This document shows positions 8,563 to 15,981 of a DNA stretch of 39,329 nucleotides, one piece after another. Every line of letters begins with the position of its first letter. Position 1 is the first letter of the stretch. The translations under genes were made by a program, and so were the position numbers. The notes beneath the pieces are model-generated. The model did no database searches, was not told the DNA's origin, and saw only the letters and a list, made by a program, of their open reading frames with translations. This DNA comes from a bacterium. GTDB taxonomy: Bacteria > Joyebacterota > Joyebacteria > Joyebacterales > Joyebacteraceae. Where the stretch lies: positions 1 to 39,329 of the forward strand of contig JALGWI010000024.1 of NCBI GenBank assembly GCA_025774245.1. The letters are read 5' to 3'.

Positions 8563-9375
8563 TCACCTCCACGAGGTGAGGTCCTCCCAGCCGAGTATCT
8601 TCGCGCCCTCCGGCACCTCGAACGTGAACTCGCTGCGGTCTATCGGGTCGCTCTCCTTGAGGGAACGGAACTCGAGCTCGACCCTCATCTCCTTCGTGGT
8701 GCCCTCGAACGCGCTGAGCTCCACGGTCCGCGGCGCGGGCGTGTCGCCCTTCCAGCCGTGTCCCGAGTAGAGGAGCGTGACACGCTCCTCATCGTCGGGC
8801 CTCCCGATGTCGATCCGTAGAATCGCGCCGAACTTCTGGTCTATCGTCGTCGTCACGTGTCGCTCGAGGATCGTTCCCTGCAGAACGACGGTCTCGTCTT
8901 TCGCCGAGATCGTCGGCTTCGAGAGGCGGGTGAGGTACGTCGCGTCCGGGAGTCCGATCAGAAACGCCGCAGGGTCGTCGACGCTGAGGCCGCCGAGAAC
9001 GTCCTCGAAGCAGCCGCGGACCTCGATCAGTCTGGCCGGGAAGTAGGCACTGGCGCAGTCGCCGTCCATGATCGCCATCGCAGTGAGCGATGTTCCGAGG
9101 ACGCCGAGCTCCGGTCTGAGGTCCGCACGCAGCCACGCCGGGCGACTGTAGACGAACGCGAAGTCGTAGCGGAGCGTCCTCCCCGAAAAGCGCATCAGCC
9201 CCTTGCCGGTCGCGCGCATCGCGCCGTCGGTCGGGAGGTGCGAATTCAGCGTCGACACCAGGTCGCCGAGTTCCTCCGGAGAGACCGGCTCACCCGGAGG
9301 AGGAACGCGCGCGCAGCCCGCCAGAAGGGAGAGCGCGAGGAGGGCGATCAGACCGCGTCGGACCGGGTGCGTCAT
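8563..9375 (-). CDS. LolB/DUF4292-like outer-membrane lipoprotein
   Basis: 270 residues. The signal ends in a clean lipobox (LSLLAGC, Cys at about residue 18). The mature protein is a beta-rich domain of the LolA/LolB-like lipoprotein-binding type: 'GLMRFSGRTLRYDFAFVYSRPAWLRADLRPELGVLGTS' is the first sheet and 'FGAILRIDI...RVTLLYSG' a later one, as in DUF4292 proteins. By analogy it may bind acyl chains or lipoproteins at the outer membrane; this is an inference from fold. The ATG at 9375 overlaps the TPR gene stop in an ATGA arrangement. Confidence 0.62.
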   Translation of the reverse strand: MTHPVRRGLIALLALSLLAGCARVPPPGEPVSPEELGDLVSTLNSHLPTDGAMRATGKGLMRFSGRTLRYDFAFVYSRPAWLRADLRPELGVLGTSLTAMAIMDGDCASAYFPARLIEVRGCFEDVLGGLSVDDPAAFLIGLPDATYLTRLSKPTISAKDETVVLQGTILERHVTTTIDQKFGAILRIDIGRPDDEERVTLLYSGHGWKGDTPAPRTVELSAFEGTTKEMRVELEFRSLKESDPIDRSEFTFEVPEGAKILGWEDLTSWR

Positions 9376-10772
9376 GGTTCCTCCGGATCGTCGGACGCGG
9401 GAGGTCGCTCGGGCGCGGCAGGCGACTCGGGCGCCTCCGGCGTTTCTGACGCGTCGGGCGTCTCCGGTGTCTCGATCGGGTGACCGAGGGCGTCCTCGAG
9501 GCGCTCGCGCGTCGAGTCCTGGCCGGGGCTGAGGCTGAGCGCCCGACTCCACGCCGACACGGCGTCATCGTTTCGTCCGAGCGCGGCGAAGGTGTCGCCG
9601 AGATGTTCCAGGACCACGGGGTGGGGGCCGCCAAGCTCGATCGCCCGCTCGAGTTCCGGGAGCGCTTCTTCGAATCGCCCGAGCTGGAAGTAGCACCACC
9701 CGAGCGTGTCTCTCACGTCCTGGTTCTCCGGGTCGAGCTCGGCGGCCCGCACGGCGTATGAGAGCGCGCGGTCGAGATCTCGATCCTCCACCGCGAGGAA
9801 GTAGGCCACTTCGTTGAGCGCCTCGACGGAGTCGGGGTCGAGCTCGAGCAGCTCCTCGTACGCCGCGAACGCCTCCTCGTGCGCTCCCGCCCTGCTGTGG
9901 AGCCGGGCCCGGGTGAACATGATCCCCTCGGTGCGGCCGAACTTCTCCTCGGCCTCGGCGAGGATCTCGAGAGCTCGCTGGTGCTGTTCGATGGTGACGT
10001 ACGCCCACGCGAGCTTCGTGTGGTCCTCCTCGGGCAGTTCCGTCTGCGCCATCAGGATCTCGAGGATCGGGATGCCCTCCTCGGGCCTGCCCAGATCGAT
10101 CAGGAGATACCCGAGCAGTGTGTCGAGCTCCCGGTTCTCGGGATCGAGACGGCGGGCCCGGTGGAGCTCGCTCAGGGCCTCGTCCTCGCGTCCGGAGACG
10201 AGAAGCGCGCTCGCGTGGAGGAACGCCAGATTCGGGGCCAGGCTGTCGGCGGCCGCCCGCGACCCGATGAGTATCTCCGCTTCGTCGGCGCGGCCCTGCT
10301 CGATGAGCGCGTGACCGAGAAGCGCGAGCAGCTGCCCGGGAGCGTCGCTCGGCCGCGCGCGCGGGTCGAGGATCTCCTCGGCCTTCTCGGGTTCGCCTCG
10401 CGCCATCAGGATCTGGGCGTGGATCGCGATTCCCGCGTCGCTCTCCGGACAGCGGCCGCGAGCTGCTTCGACCGTCTCGAGTGCCGTGTCGAGCCTCCCG
10501 AGCGCGGCGAGCGTGCGCGCCATCGCGAGTCCGAGCTCGCAGTGTCCGGGGTCGATCGAGGCGGCGCGCCGGTACTGCACGAGCGCCTCGCTCTGCATCC
10601 CCTCGATCTCCATGAGGCGGCCGAGGCTGTAGTGGAGGTACGCGTCGGCCCTGCGGTCGATCCTTCTGGCCTCCGACGCGGACGCCGGGCCGCCCGGACC
10701 TGCAAGGAGCACGAGGAGCGCGATCGCGACAGGCACGACGCGCCGTCCTCGGCGCCGGGAAAGACATGTCAT
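9372..10772 (-). CDS. Periplasmic or secreted TPR-repeat protein
   Basis: 466 residues. An N-terminal signal (RRRGRRVVPVAIALLVLLAG...ASA, cleavage near 32) is followed by roughly ten consecutive TPR units (for example YLHYSLGRLMEIEGMQSEAL and LGWCYFQLGRFEEALPELE). It ends in a Pro/Glu/Ala-rich tail of about 35 residues. Such long TPR scaffolds often assist outer-membrane or exopolysaccharide machinery. It heads an operon with two lipoproteins, which fits an envelope role. The ATG at 10772 places the signal peptide at the N-terminus; longer in-frame sequence upstream lacks one. Confidence 0.8.
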   Translation of the reverse strand: MTCLSRRRGRRVVPVAIALLVLLAGPGGPASASEARRIDRRADAYLHYSLGRLMEIEGMQSEALVQYRRAASIDPGHCELGLAMARTLAALGRLDTALETVEAARGRCPESDAGIAIHAQILMARGEPEKAEEILDPRARPSDAPGQLLALLGHALIEQGRADEAEILIGSRAAADSLAPNLAFLHASALLVSGREDEALSELHRARRLDPENRELDTLLGYLLIDLGRPEEGIPILEILMAQTELPEEDHTKLAWAYVTIEQHQRALEILAEAEEKFGRTEGIMFTRARLHSRAGAHEEAFAAYEELLELDPDSVEALNEVAYFLAVEDRDLDRALSYAVRAAELDPENQDVRDTLGWCYFQLGRFEEALPELERAIELGGPHPVVLEHLGDTFAALGRNDDAVSAWSRALSLSPGQDSTRERLEDALGHPIETPETPDASETPEAPESPAAPERPPASDDPEEP

Positions 10773-10850
10773 CGTCAGGACGCACCTCCGTTCTGGTGGC
10801 GTGGACCGCAGAGCCGGCCGCGTTTCGCCGACCGGACCCATGCCGCCCGA

Positions 10851-10879
10851 AGTGTAGCACGCGGGCCGGGGCCCAACAA
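10851..10879 (-). promoter_or_regulatory. Sigma70-type promoter of the TPR/lipoprotein operon
   Basis: Minus strand TTGTTG, 17-base spacer, TACACT, with TG one base before the -10 (extended -10). The predicted start is near 10844, about 72 bases before the ATG. The -35 is weak, which the extended -10 would compensate. Confidence 0.45.
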
Positions 10880-10928
10880 CCTCGGTCGGACGGCCCCTCG
10901 GGCCGCATAATGGTGAGACACATGAGCG

Positions 10929-10957
10929 TTTACTTCTATTCGCCGGTGCGGTATGTT
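10929..10957 (+). promoter_or_regulatory. Sigma70-type promoter of the CxxCH lipoprotein/outer-membrane barrel pair
   Basis: TTTACT, 17-base spacer, TATGTT, in the divergent intergenic region (10773-11130), about 50 bases from the opposing promoter. Both hexamers match the consensus at four of six positions. It would give a leader of about 165 nt. Confidence 0.4.
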
Positions 10958-10964
10958 GAATGTC

Positions 10965-11130
10965 GTCCGACTCTGTGACGTCTCACGAACACGGGGTTTA
11001 GCTTGGAGATCTCCGCCGGGCGCAAGGCCCGCCGGCTCCTCGGTCTGACGGCGACCCCGCGAGCGCCGCGCGGTCCCGAATCCGTGTCCGCGGCAACGAT
11101 CTCGTCCGACTACGGAAGGGGGCGGGAGTG
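10965..11130 (+). other. Structured 5' leader of the lipoprotein mRNA
   Basis: No reading frame is convincing here. CGGGGT (10992-10997) is perfectly complementary to ACCCCG (11054-11059). Inside this closing helix lie the palindrome GGAGATCTCC (11005-11014) and a hairpin CGGGC-GCAAG-GCCCG (11017-11031). A ribosome site (GGGAG) precedes the ATG at 11131. It may be a regulatory leader, but no known riboswitch class fits. Confidence 0.35.
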
Positions 11131-11721
11131 ATGAAACGGTTATCGGTTCCCCTCTGGACGCTTCTGATCCTCGTGATCCTCGTGCTGGCCGGCTGCTACA
11201 CAATGGTCAAACACCCGACGGGGCGCGAGGTCGTGTATGAAGAGTCGTCCGACCACGGCTGCATCGACTGCCACCCGGACGCGGCCTACTACCACCCGTA
11301 CTACGGCTACGCGAGATCCCACTACTGGTGGAACGGGTACTACGGCTACCCGTGGTGGTACTACGACTGCTGGTGGTGGTACTGGTGCGACAGCGGCGGT
11401 GGCAGCGGCGTGCCGGTCGAGACGGGGAGCAGGCACCTCTGGCACACTGGCAGCGGCTGGGCGACAGGCGGCTGGGCTGGCGTCAAGGGGTCCCCTTCGC
11501 GAGACTCGGGGATGCCCATTCCGCCTCCTCCTGAGAAGCCTCCGGAAGGCAAGAGGCACGACGAGGAGGAACGGAAGTCCGGCAAGAGCAAGAAGGGCGG
11601 GCGGACGGAAGAGATCAAGGCTCCGCCGCAGACCGATCCCCCAAAGAAGGAAACCGACAAGCCCTCCCAGCCGAGGAGGCAGGAGTCGAACATGTGGGGG
11701 AACCGGAAGAAGGGCAGCTGA
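11131..11721 (+). CDS. Lipoprotein with one c-type heme motif and a Tyr/Trp-rich segment
   Basis: 196 residues. The signal ends in a lipobox (LVILVLAGC, Cys22). A single CxxCH motif (CIDCH, residues 44-48) would bind one c-type heme. Residues 52-87 are extremely aromatic, mostly Tyr and Trp with His and Gly, and include a second Cys pair (DCWWWYWC). The second half is Gly/Ser-rich, then Lys/Glu/Pro-rich and probably disordered. I do not recognise a family. Electron transfer at the cell surface is one reading; the CxxCH could also bind a metal or be chance. It is followed after 23 bases by the outer-membrane barrel gene, with which it probably forms an operon. A GTG one codon earlier is an alternative start. 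Confidence 0.72.
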   Translation: MKRLSVPLWTLLILVILVLAGCYTMVKHPTGREVVYEESSDHGCIDCHPDAAYYHPYYGYARSHYWWNGYYGYPWWYYDCWWWYWCDSGGGSGVPVETGSRHLWHTGSGWATGGWAGVKGSPSRDSGMPIPPPPEKPPEGKRHDEEERKSGKSKKGGRTEEIKAPPQTDPPKKETDKPSQPRRQESNMWGNRKKGS

Positions 11722-11744
11722 CCGACGCTCGGGAGATACCACGC

Positions 11745-13037
11745 ATGAGAACAGAACACCGGACGGCGCGAGTTCAACTGATCGTCCTTCTGCTCGTTCT
11801 CGGGACGGCTCCGCTCGCGCAGGCGTACGACTACTTCATCGCGCCGATCAACGAGATCCCGCTCACCTCGCGCGCGGTCGTTGGGGCGCGTGCGATGGGA
11901 ATGGGCGGTGTCGCGTTCGCCGTCTCCGACGACGCTTCCGCGATGACCACGAACCCCGCCGGCCTGGCCCGCCTGAGGCGGGTCGAGCTGTCCGGCGGCC
12001 TCTCCAAGAAGAAGAGGGACCTCACCGGCTCGACCTTCGGAAGCGACTTCGACACGTCCGTGTCCAGCACGCGACTCTCCTCGATGCGCTTCGCCTATCC
12101 GTTCCCGACCTTCCGCGGGAGCCTCGTGCTGGGGCTCTCCGTCGATCAGATGTACGACTTCGCGGACGACTTCCTTGCGATCTACTCCGATTCGTACGAG
12201 GGGACCGACGGGAACATCGTCGACCAGGCGGAGGGCTACCTCCAGGACGGCGCGATCTACTCGTGGACGCTCTCCGGAGCGTTCGACGCGTCGGAGAACG
12301 TGTCCCTCGGCGTGTCGGTCGCGTGGTGGACCGGTGACTACCGCCAGGGCTTCCAGTGGGAGGCAGACACCGACGATCTCCCGCCCGACTACTACGGAGA
12401 GACGGCCTACGGGTTCCGCACCGACTCCAGCGTGTCGGGATTCCAGGCGAAGTTCGGGACGCTCTTCTACGCCTCGGACAAGATCGCCCTCGGCTTCGTG
12501 CTCGACACACCCGTGGGGCTCACCTTCAACGGCTACCGCGAGGACTACGGGACCTACGAAGACGAGAGCCAGTGGTACGAGGGCAGGTACTTCCGCGACA
12601 AGATCACGATCCCCTTCGGGTTCGGGGGCGGCATCGCACTGTATCCGACGGATCTCATCGTGATCGGTGCGGACGTCTACTACACGGACTGGTCGGAGAT
12701 GCGGTACGAGTGGCCGGACAACCTCCTCGACCCGACGTCGCGTCGCCTTCCCTACGAGGCCACGACCGACGTCAGGGTCGGCGCCGAGTTCACCGTGCCG
12801 TCGTGGCCGCTCCGTCTCCGCGGGGGGTACATGACGAGCCCGCTCGCATACCAGGGGCTCGAGATCGACCAGGACAGGTCCTACTTCACGGTCGGCGCGG
12901 GCGTCCTGATCGACACGGTTCTCACGATCGACTTCGCGTATCTGTGGGGCGGGTTCGAACGATCCGGGGACGGCTACGACTACTCGGAGAAGTCGGACGA
13001 GACCGCCTTCCTGCTCGAGGCCGCGTACAGGTTCTAG
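11745..13037 (+). CDS. Outer-membrane beta-barrel protein (OmpP1/FadL- or PorV-like)
   Basis: 430 residues. Signal peptide with cleavage after APLAQA (near residue 28). The N-terminal segment 'RAVVGARAMGMGGVAFAVSDDASAM...NPAGLARL' is the hallmark of FadL/OmpP1, UPF0164 and PorV-type barrels, where it plugs the pore. Alternating amphipathic strands rich in Tyr, Gly and Asp follow, and the chain ends in ...EAAYRF, a C-terminal aromatic insertion signal for BAM. Likely a channel for hydrophobic substrates or a secretion-linked porin; the substrate is unknown. The ATG at 11745 puts the signal peptide at the N-terminus. The gene ends 24 bases before a strong hairpin. Confidence 0.82.
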   Translation: MRTEHRTARVQLIVLLLVLGTAPLAQAYDYFIAPINEIPLTSRAVVGARAMGMGGVAFAVSDDASAMTTNPAGLARLRRVELSGGLSKKKRDLTGSTFGSDFDTSVSSTRLSSMRFAYPFPTFRGSLVLGLSVDQMYDFADDFLAIYSDSYEGTDGNIVDQAEGYLQDGAIYSWTLSGAFDASENVSLGVSVAWWTGDYRQGFQWEADTDDLPPDYYGETAYGFRTDSSVSGFQAKFGTLFYASDKIALGFVLDTPVGLTFNGYREDYGTYEDESQWYEGRYFRDKITIPFGFGGGIALYPTDLIVIGADVYYTDWSEMRYEWPDNLLDPTSRRLPYEATTDVRVGAEFTVPSWPLRLRGGYMTSPLAYQGLEIDQDRSYFTVGAGVLIDTVLTIDFAYLWGGFERSGDGYDYSEKSDETAFLLEAAYRF

Positions 13038-13061
13038 CCTTCGATCCCACCAGCTCGCTGA

Positions 13062-13098
13062 AAGGAAACGGCCCGGCGGACAACCGGGCCGTTTCCTT
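13062..13098. terminator. Intrinsic terminator between convergent genes
   Basis: A 15-bp perfect stem (AAGGAAACGGCCCGG / CCGGGCCGTTTCCTT) with a 7-base loop. The stem extends by CTGA/TCAG with one A bulge. It is symmetric and lies between the ends of the plus-strand barrel gene and the minus-strand PilZ gene, so it can serve both. A/T residues at the stem base supply the U-tract on either strand. Confidence 0.85.
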
Positions 13099-13177
13099 CA
13101 GTCTATCGGGTTCTGGAGGAGCGGGACGACGGAGCCGACGCTGCGTCGCGCTCTCGTTCCCTCTCCGGCGGTCCCGC

Positions 13178-13576
13178 TCAGGTCGACGAGTGCTGCCTGA
13201 CGTAGTCCTCGAGCGTGGCCCGCGTGCTTGTGTCGAGGCCCGTGAAGAAACACGCGATCCTGTACCCGCCGGACTCTGCGCCCGCGGGCTGACACCTGAC
13301 CACAACGGCCTGCGTCTTGACCACTTCGTTCTTCACCTGGCCCTTCCGGTTCTGGAGGGGCAGCACCATGGTGACCTGGAGCTTCGTCAAAGGCGCGATG
13401 AAATGTGCGACGTGGCAGTAGACCCCCTCGGCGCCCACGTTGATGCTCTCGGTTGTGATCGACTCCGCTGGAAAGGTGTCGTCCGTGCCCGAGAGCTGAA
13501 GCGCCACCTGCGCGTCGACGCGCTGTGAGCGTCTCCGCTCTCGACCCGAGTAATCCTCGTTCTTTTTTTCGCTCAT
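13178..13576 (-). CDS. PilZ-domain protein (cyclic di-GMP receptor candidate)
   Basis: 132 residues, essentially one PilZ domain. The c-di-GMP switch motif RxxxR is present as R15-RSQ-R19. The second motif is N46-V-G-A-E-G51, with Gly where Ser is usual in [D/N]xSxxG, so binding is likely but not certain. Single-domain PilZ proteins act as adaptors for motility, secretion or exopolysaccharide output. It is the last gene of the run HU, bS22, flavin reductase, PilZ. The ATG at 13576 has GGAGG just upstream. Confidence 0.85.
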   Translation of the reverse strand: MSEKKNEDYSGRERRRSQRVDAQVALQLSGTDDTFPAESITTESINVGAEGVYCHVAHFIAPLTKLQVTMVLPLQNRKGQVKNEVVKTQAVVVRCQPAGAESGGYRIACFFTGLDTSTRATLEDYVRQHSST

Positions 13577-13629
13577 CCCGCCTCCAGAATGCGGTCAGTG
13601 CCGCCTCGGACGGCCAGGCCGGCGGCGTC

Positions 13630-14181
13630 CTACGAAGCCGACAGCCTCGTCCCTGCCGACGTCACGAAGTGCGGCCCTCCGAGGTGATGCAACGTGTGAA
13701 AAGGCTGCTTGAGCCTGAGGTGCCCGTCGAACGCCTTCTCCTCGACCGAGGCCGCGACGGCCTCACCGAGGAAGAGCGTGTGGTCCCCCGTCGTCGGGGC
13801 CCGGATTACCCGGCACTCGATGTGCGCAAAGCACTCTTCGACGAGGGGCGCCGCGACCACGCTCGCAGGCGCGGGCGTGAGCTTCGCCCCTCGGAACTTG
13901 TCCCCCTCGCTGCCCGATTTCGTCCCGCAGTACCACACCGCCGGGAGCAGCCGGGACGGGGGTACGTTGATCACGTACTCCCTGGAGCGCATGATGAGCC
14001 CGTGCGAGTAGCGCCCCGGCGCGATGGCGATCGCAAGCATCGGCGGATCCATGCTGACAGGCATGAACCAGGCGAGCGTGATGATGTTGTTCCGCCCGCC
14101 GTGGCCGCTGGAAACGAGAACCGTCGGCCCGTGGTTGACGAGCCTGAGCATCTTCGCGCTGTCGAGTGCCCTCTTCGGCAT
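13630..14181 (-). CDS. Flavin reductase-like FMN-binding split-barrel protein
   Basis: 183 residues. Features of the flavin reductase-like/FMN split-barrel family: 'NIITLAWFMPVSMDPPMLAIAIAPGRYSHGLI' (binding strands after the start), 'EYVINVPP', 'GSEGDKF' and a conserved 'AHIECRV' strand. Such enzymes bind FMN and either reduce free flavin with NAD(P)H or act as small flavoproteins; the substrate cannot be told. It starts 16 bases after the bS22 stop and ends 53 bases before pilZ, so it is probably in the same transcript. Confidence 0.85.
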   Translation of the reverse strand: MPKRALDSAKMLRLVNHGPTVLVSSGHGGRNNIITLAWFMPVSMDPPMLAIAIAPGRYSHGLIMRSREYVINVPPSRLLPAVWYCGTKSGSEGDKFRGAKLTPAPASVVAAPLVEECFAHIECRVIRAPTTGDHTLFLGEAVAASVEEKAFDGHLRLKQPFHTLHHLGGPHFVTSAGTRLSAS

Positions 14182-14197
14182 CAGCGCCCCTTCCTGT

Positions 14198-14293
14198 CTA
14201 GCGGACCTTCTTCTTGTGACGGTCCTTTCTGCGGCGCTTCTTCAACTTGTGCTTCGCCATCTTCCTGCGTCGCTTCTTCTTCAGACTCGACAT
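14198..14293 (-). CDS. Small basic ribosomal protein bS22/mS38-like (AURKAIP1/COX24 family)
   Basis: 31 residues, about two thirds Lys and Arg, beginning MSSLKKKRRRKMAKHKLKKR and ending DRHKKKVR. The pattern KKRRRKM-x5-KKRRRK-x2-HKKK matches the AURKAIP1/COX24 family, which includes mitochondrial mS38 and mycobacterial bS22, both bound to the small ribosomal subunit near the decoding site. It is preceded by GAGGAGG three bases before the ATG, so it is clearly a translated gene. It lies eight bases after the HU stop. It is short enough to be missed by many gene callers. Confidence 0.82.
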   Translation of the reverse strand: MSSLKKKRRRKMAKHKLKKRRRKDRHKKKVR

Positions 14294-14301
14294 GATCCTC
14301 C

Positions 14302-14637
14302 TCAGCTCGAAACGTCCGTTCCTTCCGGATCCGGCGCCGGACGCGCGTCCGGCCTGTCCACCCAGTTGACCCTCTCCTTGAGGAACTTGCTGGGCTTGAA
14401 AACGGGGACCATCTTCTCCGGCACAACCACCTTCTGAGAACGGTCCCTCGGGTTGTACTTCATGCTGGCCTTGCGCCGCTTCACCTTGAACGTGCCGAAC
14501 TCCCGAATCTCGATGTGGCTGTGCTCTGCCAGGGAGTCCTTGATGGCTTCCAGCAGCGCCTCGACCACCGCGGCTACATCGCGCTTGGTGAGGCCCGTCT
14601 TCCCCGCCACCCGATCGACAAGGTCCGCCTTCGTCAT
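14302..14637 (-). CDS. HU/IHF-family DNA-binding protein
   Basis: 111 residues. The N-terminal helices (MTKADLVDRVAGKTGLTKRDVAAVVEALLEAI) are followed by the HU signature (IEIREFGTFKVKRRKASMKYNPRD) with the proline-tipped arm, then a family C-terminus (PVFKPSKFLKERV). A further 20-residue Pro/Asp/Glu-rich tail goes beyond the usual 90 residues. HU compacts and bends DNA. The ATG at 14637 has GGAGG ten bases upstream. A near-consensus promoter at 14967-14995 leaves a leader of about 320 nt. Confidence 0.93.
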   Translation of the reverse strand: MTKADLVDRVAGKTGLTKRDVAAVVEALLEAIKDSLAEHSHIEIREFGTFKVKRRKASMKYNPRDRSQKVVVPEKMVPVFKPSKFLKERVNWVDRPDARPAPDPEGTDVSS

Positions 14638-14960
14638 GGCCTTGAACCTCCGTGGTCGATGTCGACGGCCTCTCCCTCGGCCGTCCAGGCGCCATGCGTC
14701 TCCCCTGCGGGGCCTCCGGCGCGCCTGAGGGTCCGAACCGGGCACACAACCTCTCGAAACGAGGTTCCCCGGATACTCCCGGCGGTTCCCGCTCCGCCAT
14801 GCGATCCCGACGCGCACGCCCACCAGCGGACGCGTCGGCGCAGCCCCGGGGCTTCACGCCCCCAGGGCGGCTCGCGCGGACGGCTTGGGGCTGCCGGCGT
14901 GGCTACGCAATCCAAGACACCGCGGACCCGGCAGCAGCCAGGGTCCGTCAGGGTAGTCCC
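14638..14960 (-). other. Long structured leader of the HU operon (no gene seen)
   Basis: Between the promoter and the HU start lie about 320 nt with no credible coding frame. Hairpins visible on the minus strand include GGACCC-T-GGC / GCC-GGGTCC (14924-14946), a GGGGC-GTGAA-GCCCC stem near 14855-14870, and an AACCTCG/CGAGAGGTT stem near 14748-14766. It could be an autoregulatory leader or a separate RNA; no known family is recognised. Confidence 0.4.
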
Positions 14961-14966
14961 CGACAC

Positions 14967-14995
14967 ATCCTAGCAACAGGGTCCGGACGTGTCAA
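14967..14995 (-). promoter_or_regulatory. Strong sigma70-type promoter of the HU operon
   Basis: Minus strand TTGACA, exactly 17 bases, TAGGAT, with TG one base upstream of the -10. It lies 16 bases downstream of the sppA stop. The predicted start is near 14960. Confidence 0.7.
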
Positions 14996-15010
14996 ATCCT
15001 TTTGTGAAGG

Positions 15011-15904
15011 TCACTTGGCGGGCCTGTAGAGGTACTGGGCGCCGTGACTGGAGGCGTCCGGCTCGAGCAGTCTCGAGACGGATCCGGCCAGGAAATCCAA
15101 CAATGTCAATCGCGTGCGCCTGACAGGCTCCTGGACCCGGGGTTTTCCCGAGATCTCCCCCATTCTGCCGGCCATCCGGATCGCGTCGTCGAGCGTCCCG
15201 ACGGCATCGACGAGTCCGGCATCGAGCGCCTGCCGCCCGGAGAGAATTCGGCCGTCGGCGAGGGCGCGGATGTCCTCCTCCGACATCACCCGCTCGAGGG
15301 CGATGATTTCGATGAACTGCTCGTAGATGTCGTCGATCGTCCCCTGAAGGAGGGCGCGCTCGGCCTCGGTCATCTGGCGGCTCCAGCTTCCGATATCTTT
15401 GAACTCGCCGCTTTTCACGACCTCGTAGTCGAGACCGATCTTGCCGAGGAGCTCCTCGATATTCGCGAACGACATGATCACGCCTATGCTGCCCGTGATC
15501 GTGCTGGGATTCGCCAGGATGGAGTCGGCCGGGCACGAGATGTAGTACCCCCCCGATGCAGCGACCGATCCCATCGAGACGACGACCGGCATGCCTGCAT
15601 CCCGTACCTCGACGATCTTCTTGTAGATCTCGTACGAAGCCGCAGCCCCTCCTCCCGGGCTGTCGACGCGCAGCACGATCGCCCGGATGCCCGGGTCGCT
15701 CGCCATCGTCTCCAGATCGTCGATGGTCTGCGTGGGGTTGGACAGGACCCCCACCACTCGGACGAGCCCCACCCGCGCTCCGTACGTCGGGAACGACAGA
15801 CTCTGCCCGAGCAACGACTCGATCGCGATGATCGTAACCAGGAAGATGACGAGGAGGGCGACGATACCAATGAGCCATCCCCAGATGCATCCCTTCCGTG
15901 TCAT
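15011..15904 (-). CDS. sppA: Signal peptide peptidase SppA
   Basis: 297 residues. One N-terminal membrane segment (about 8-29), then a single ClpP-like SppA domain. The Ser/Lys dyad fits the Bacillus form: Ser117 in VAASGGYYIS and Lys169 in SGEFKDIGSW, 52 residues apart as in B. subtilis SppA. 'VDSPGGG' forms the oxyanion region. It degrades cleaved signal peptides in the membrane, with the active site outside the cytoplasm. The ATG at 15904 lies 77 bases after the aldolase stop, so it may be read from the microcompartment operon, although no function links them. Confidence 0.93.
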   Translation of the reverse strand: MTRKGCIWGWLIGIVALLVIFLVTIIAIESLLGQSLSFPTYGARVGLVRVVGVLSNPTQTIDDLETMASDPGIRAIVLRVDSPGGGAAASYEIYKKIVEVRDAGMPVVVSMGSVAASGGYYISCPADSILANPSTITGSIGVIMSFANIEELLGKIGLDYEVVKSGEFKDIGSWSRQMTEAERALLQGTIDDIYEQFIEIIALERVMSEEDIRALADGRILSGRQALDAGLVDAVGTLDDAIRMAGRMGEISGKPRVQEPVRRTRLTLLDFLAGSVSRLLEPDASSHGAQYLYRPAK

Positions 15905-15981
15905 GGCGTCTACCCCCTCTGTCGGTATCTCAGCGCGAATGGCGCGCGAGCGCCGAGTGGACGCTGAACGAACGCCGAGCG

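Noticed and set aside
10990-11060. GEMM (cyclic di-GMP) riboswitch
   Set aside because: There is a GCAAGGCC stretch near the conserved GCAAAGCC, but the AGGGCAAACC element and the tetraloop-receptor layout are missing. Kept only as an unassigned structured leader.
14924-14946. SRP (4.5S) RNA
   Set aside because: The plus-strand segment near GGACCCGGCAGCAGCC recalls part of the SRP hairpin, but the GGAAGGAAG core is absent, and the segment is explained as a hairpin in the HU leader.
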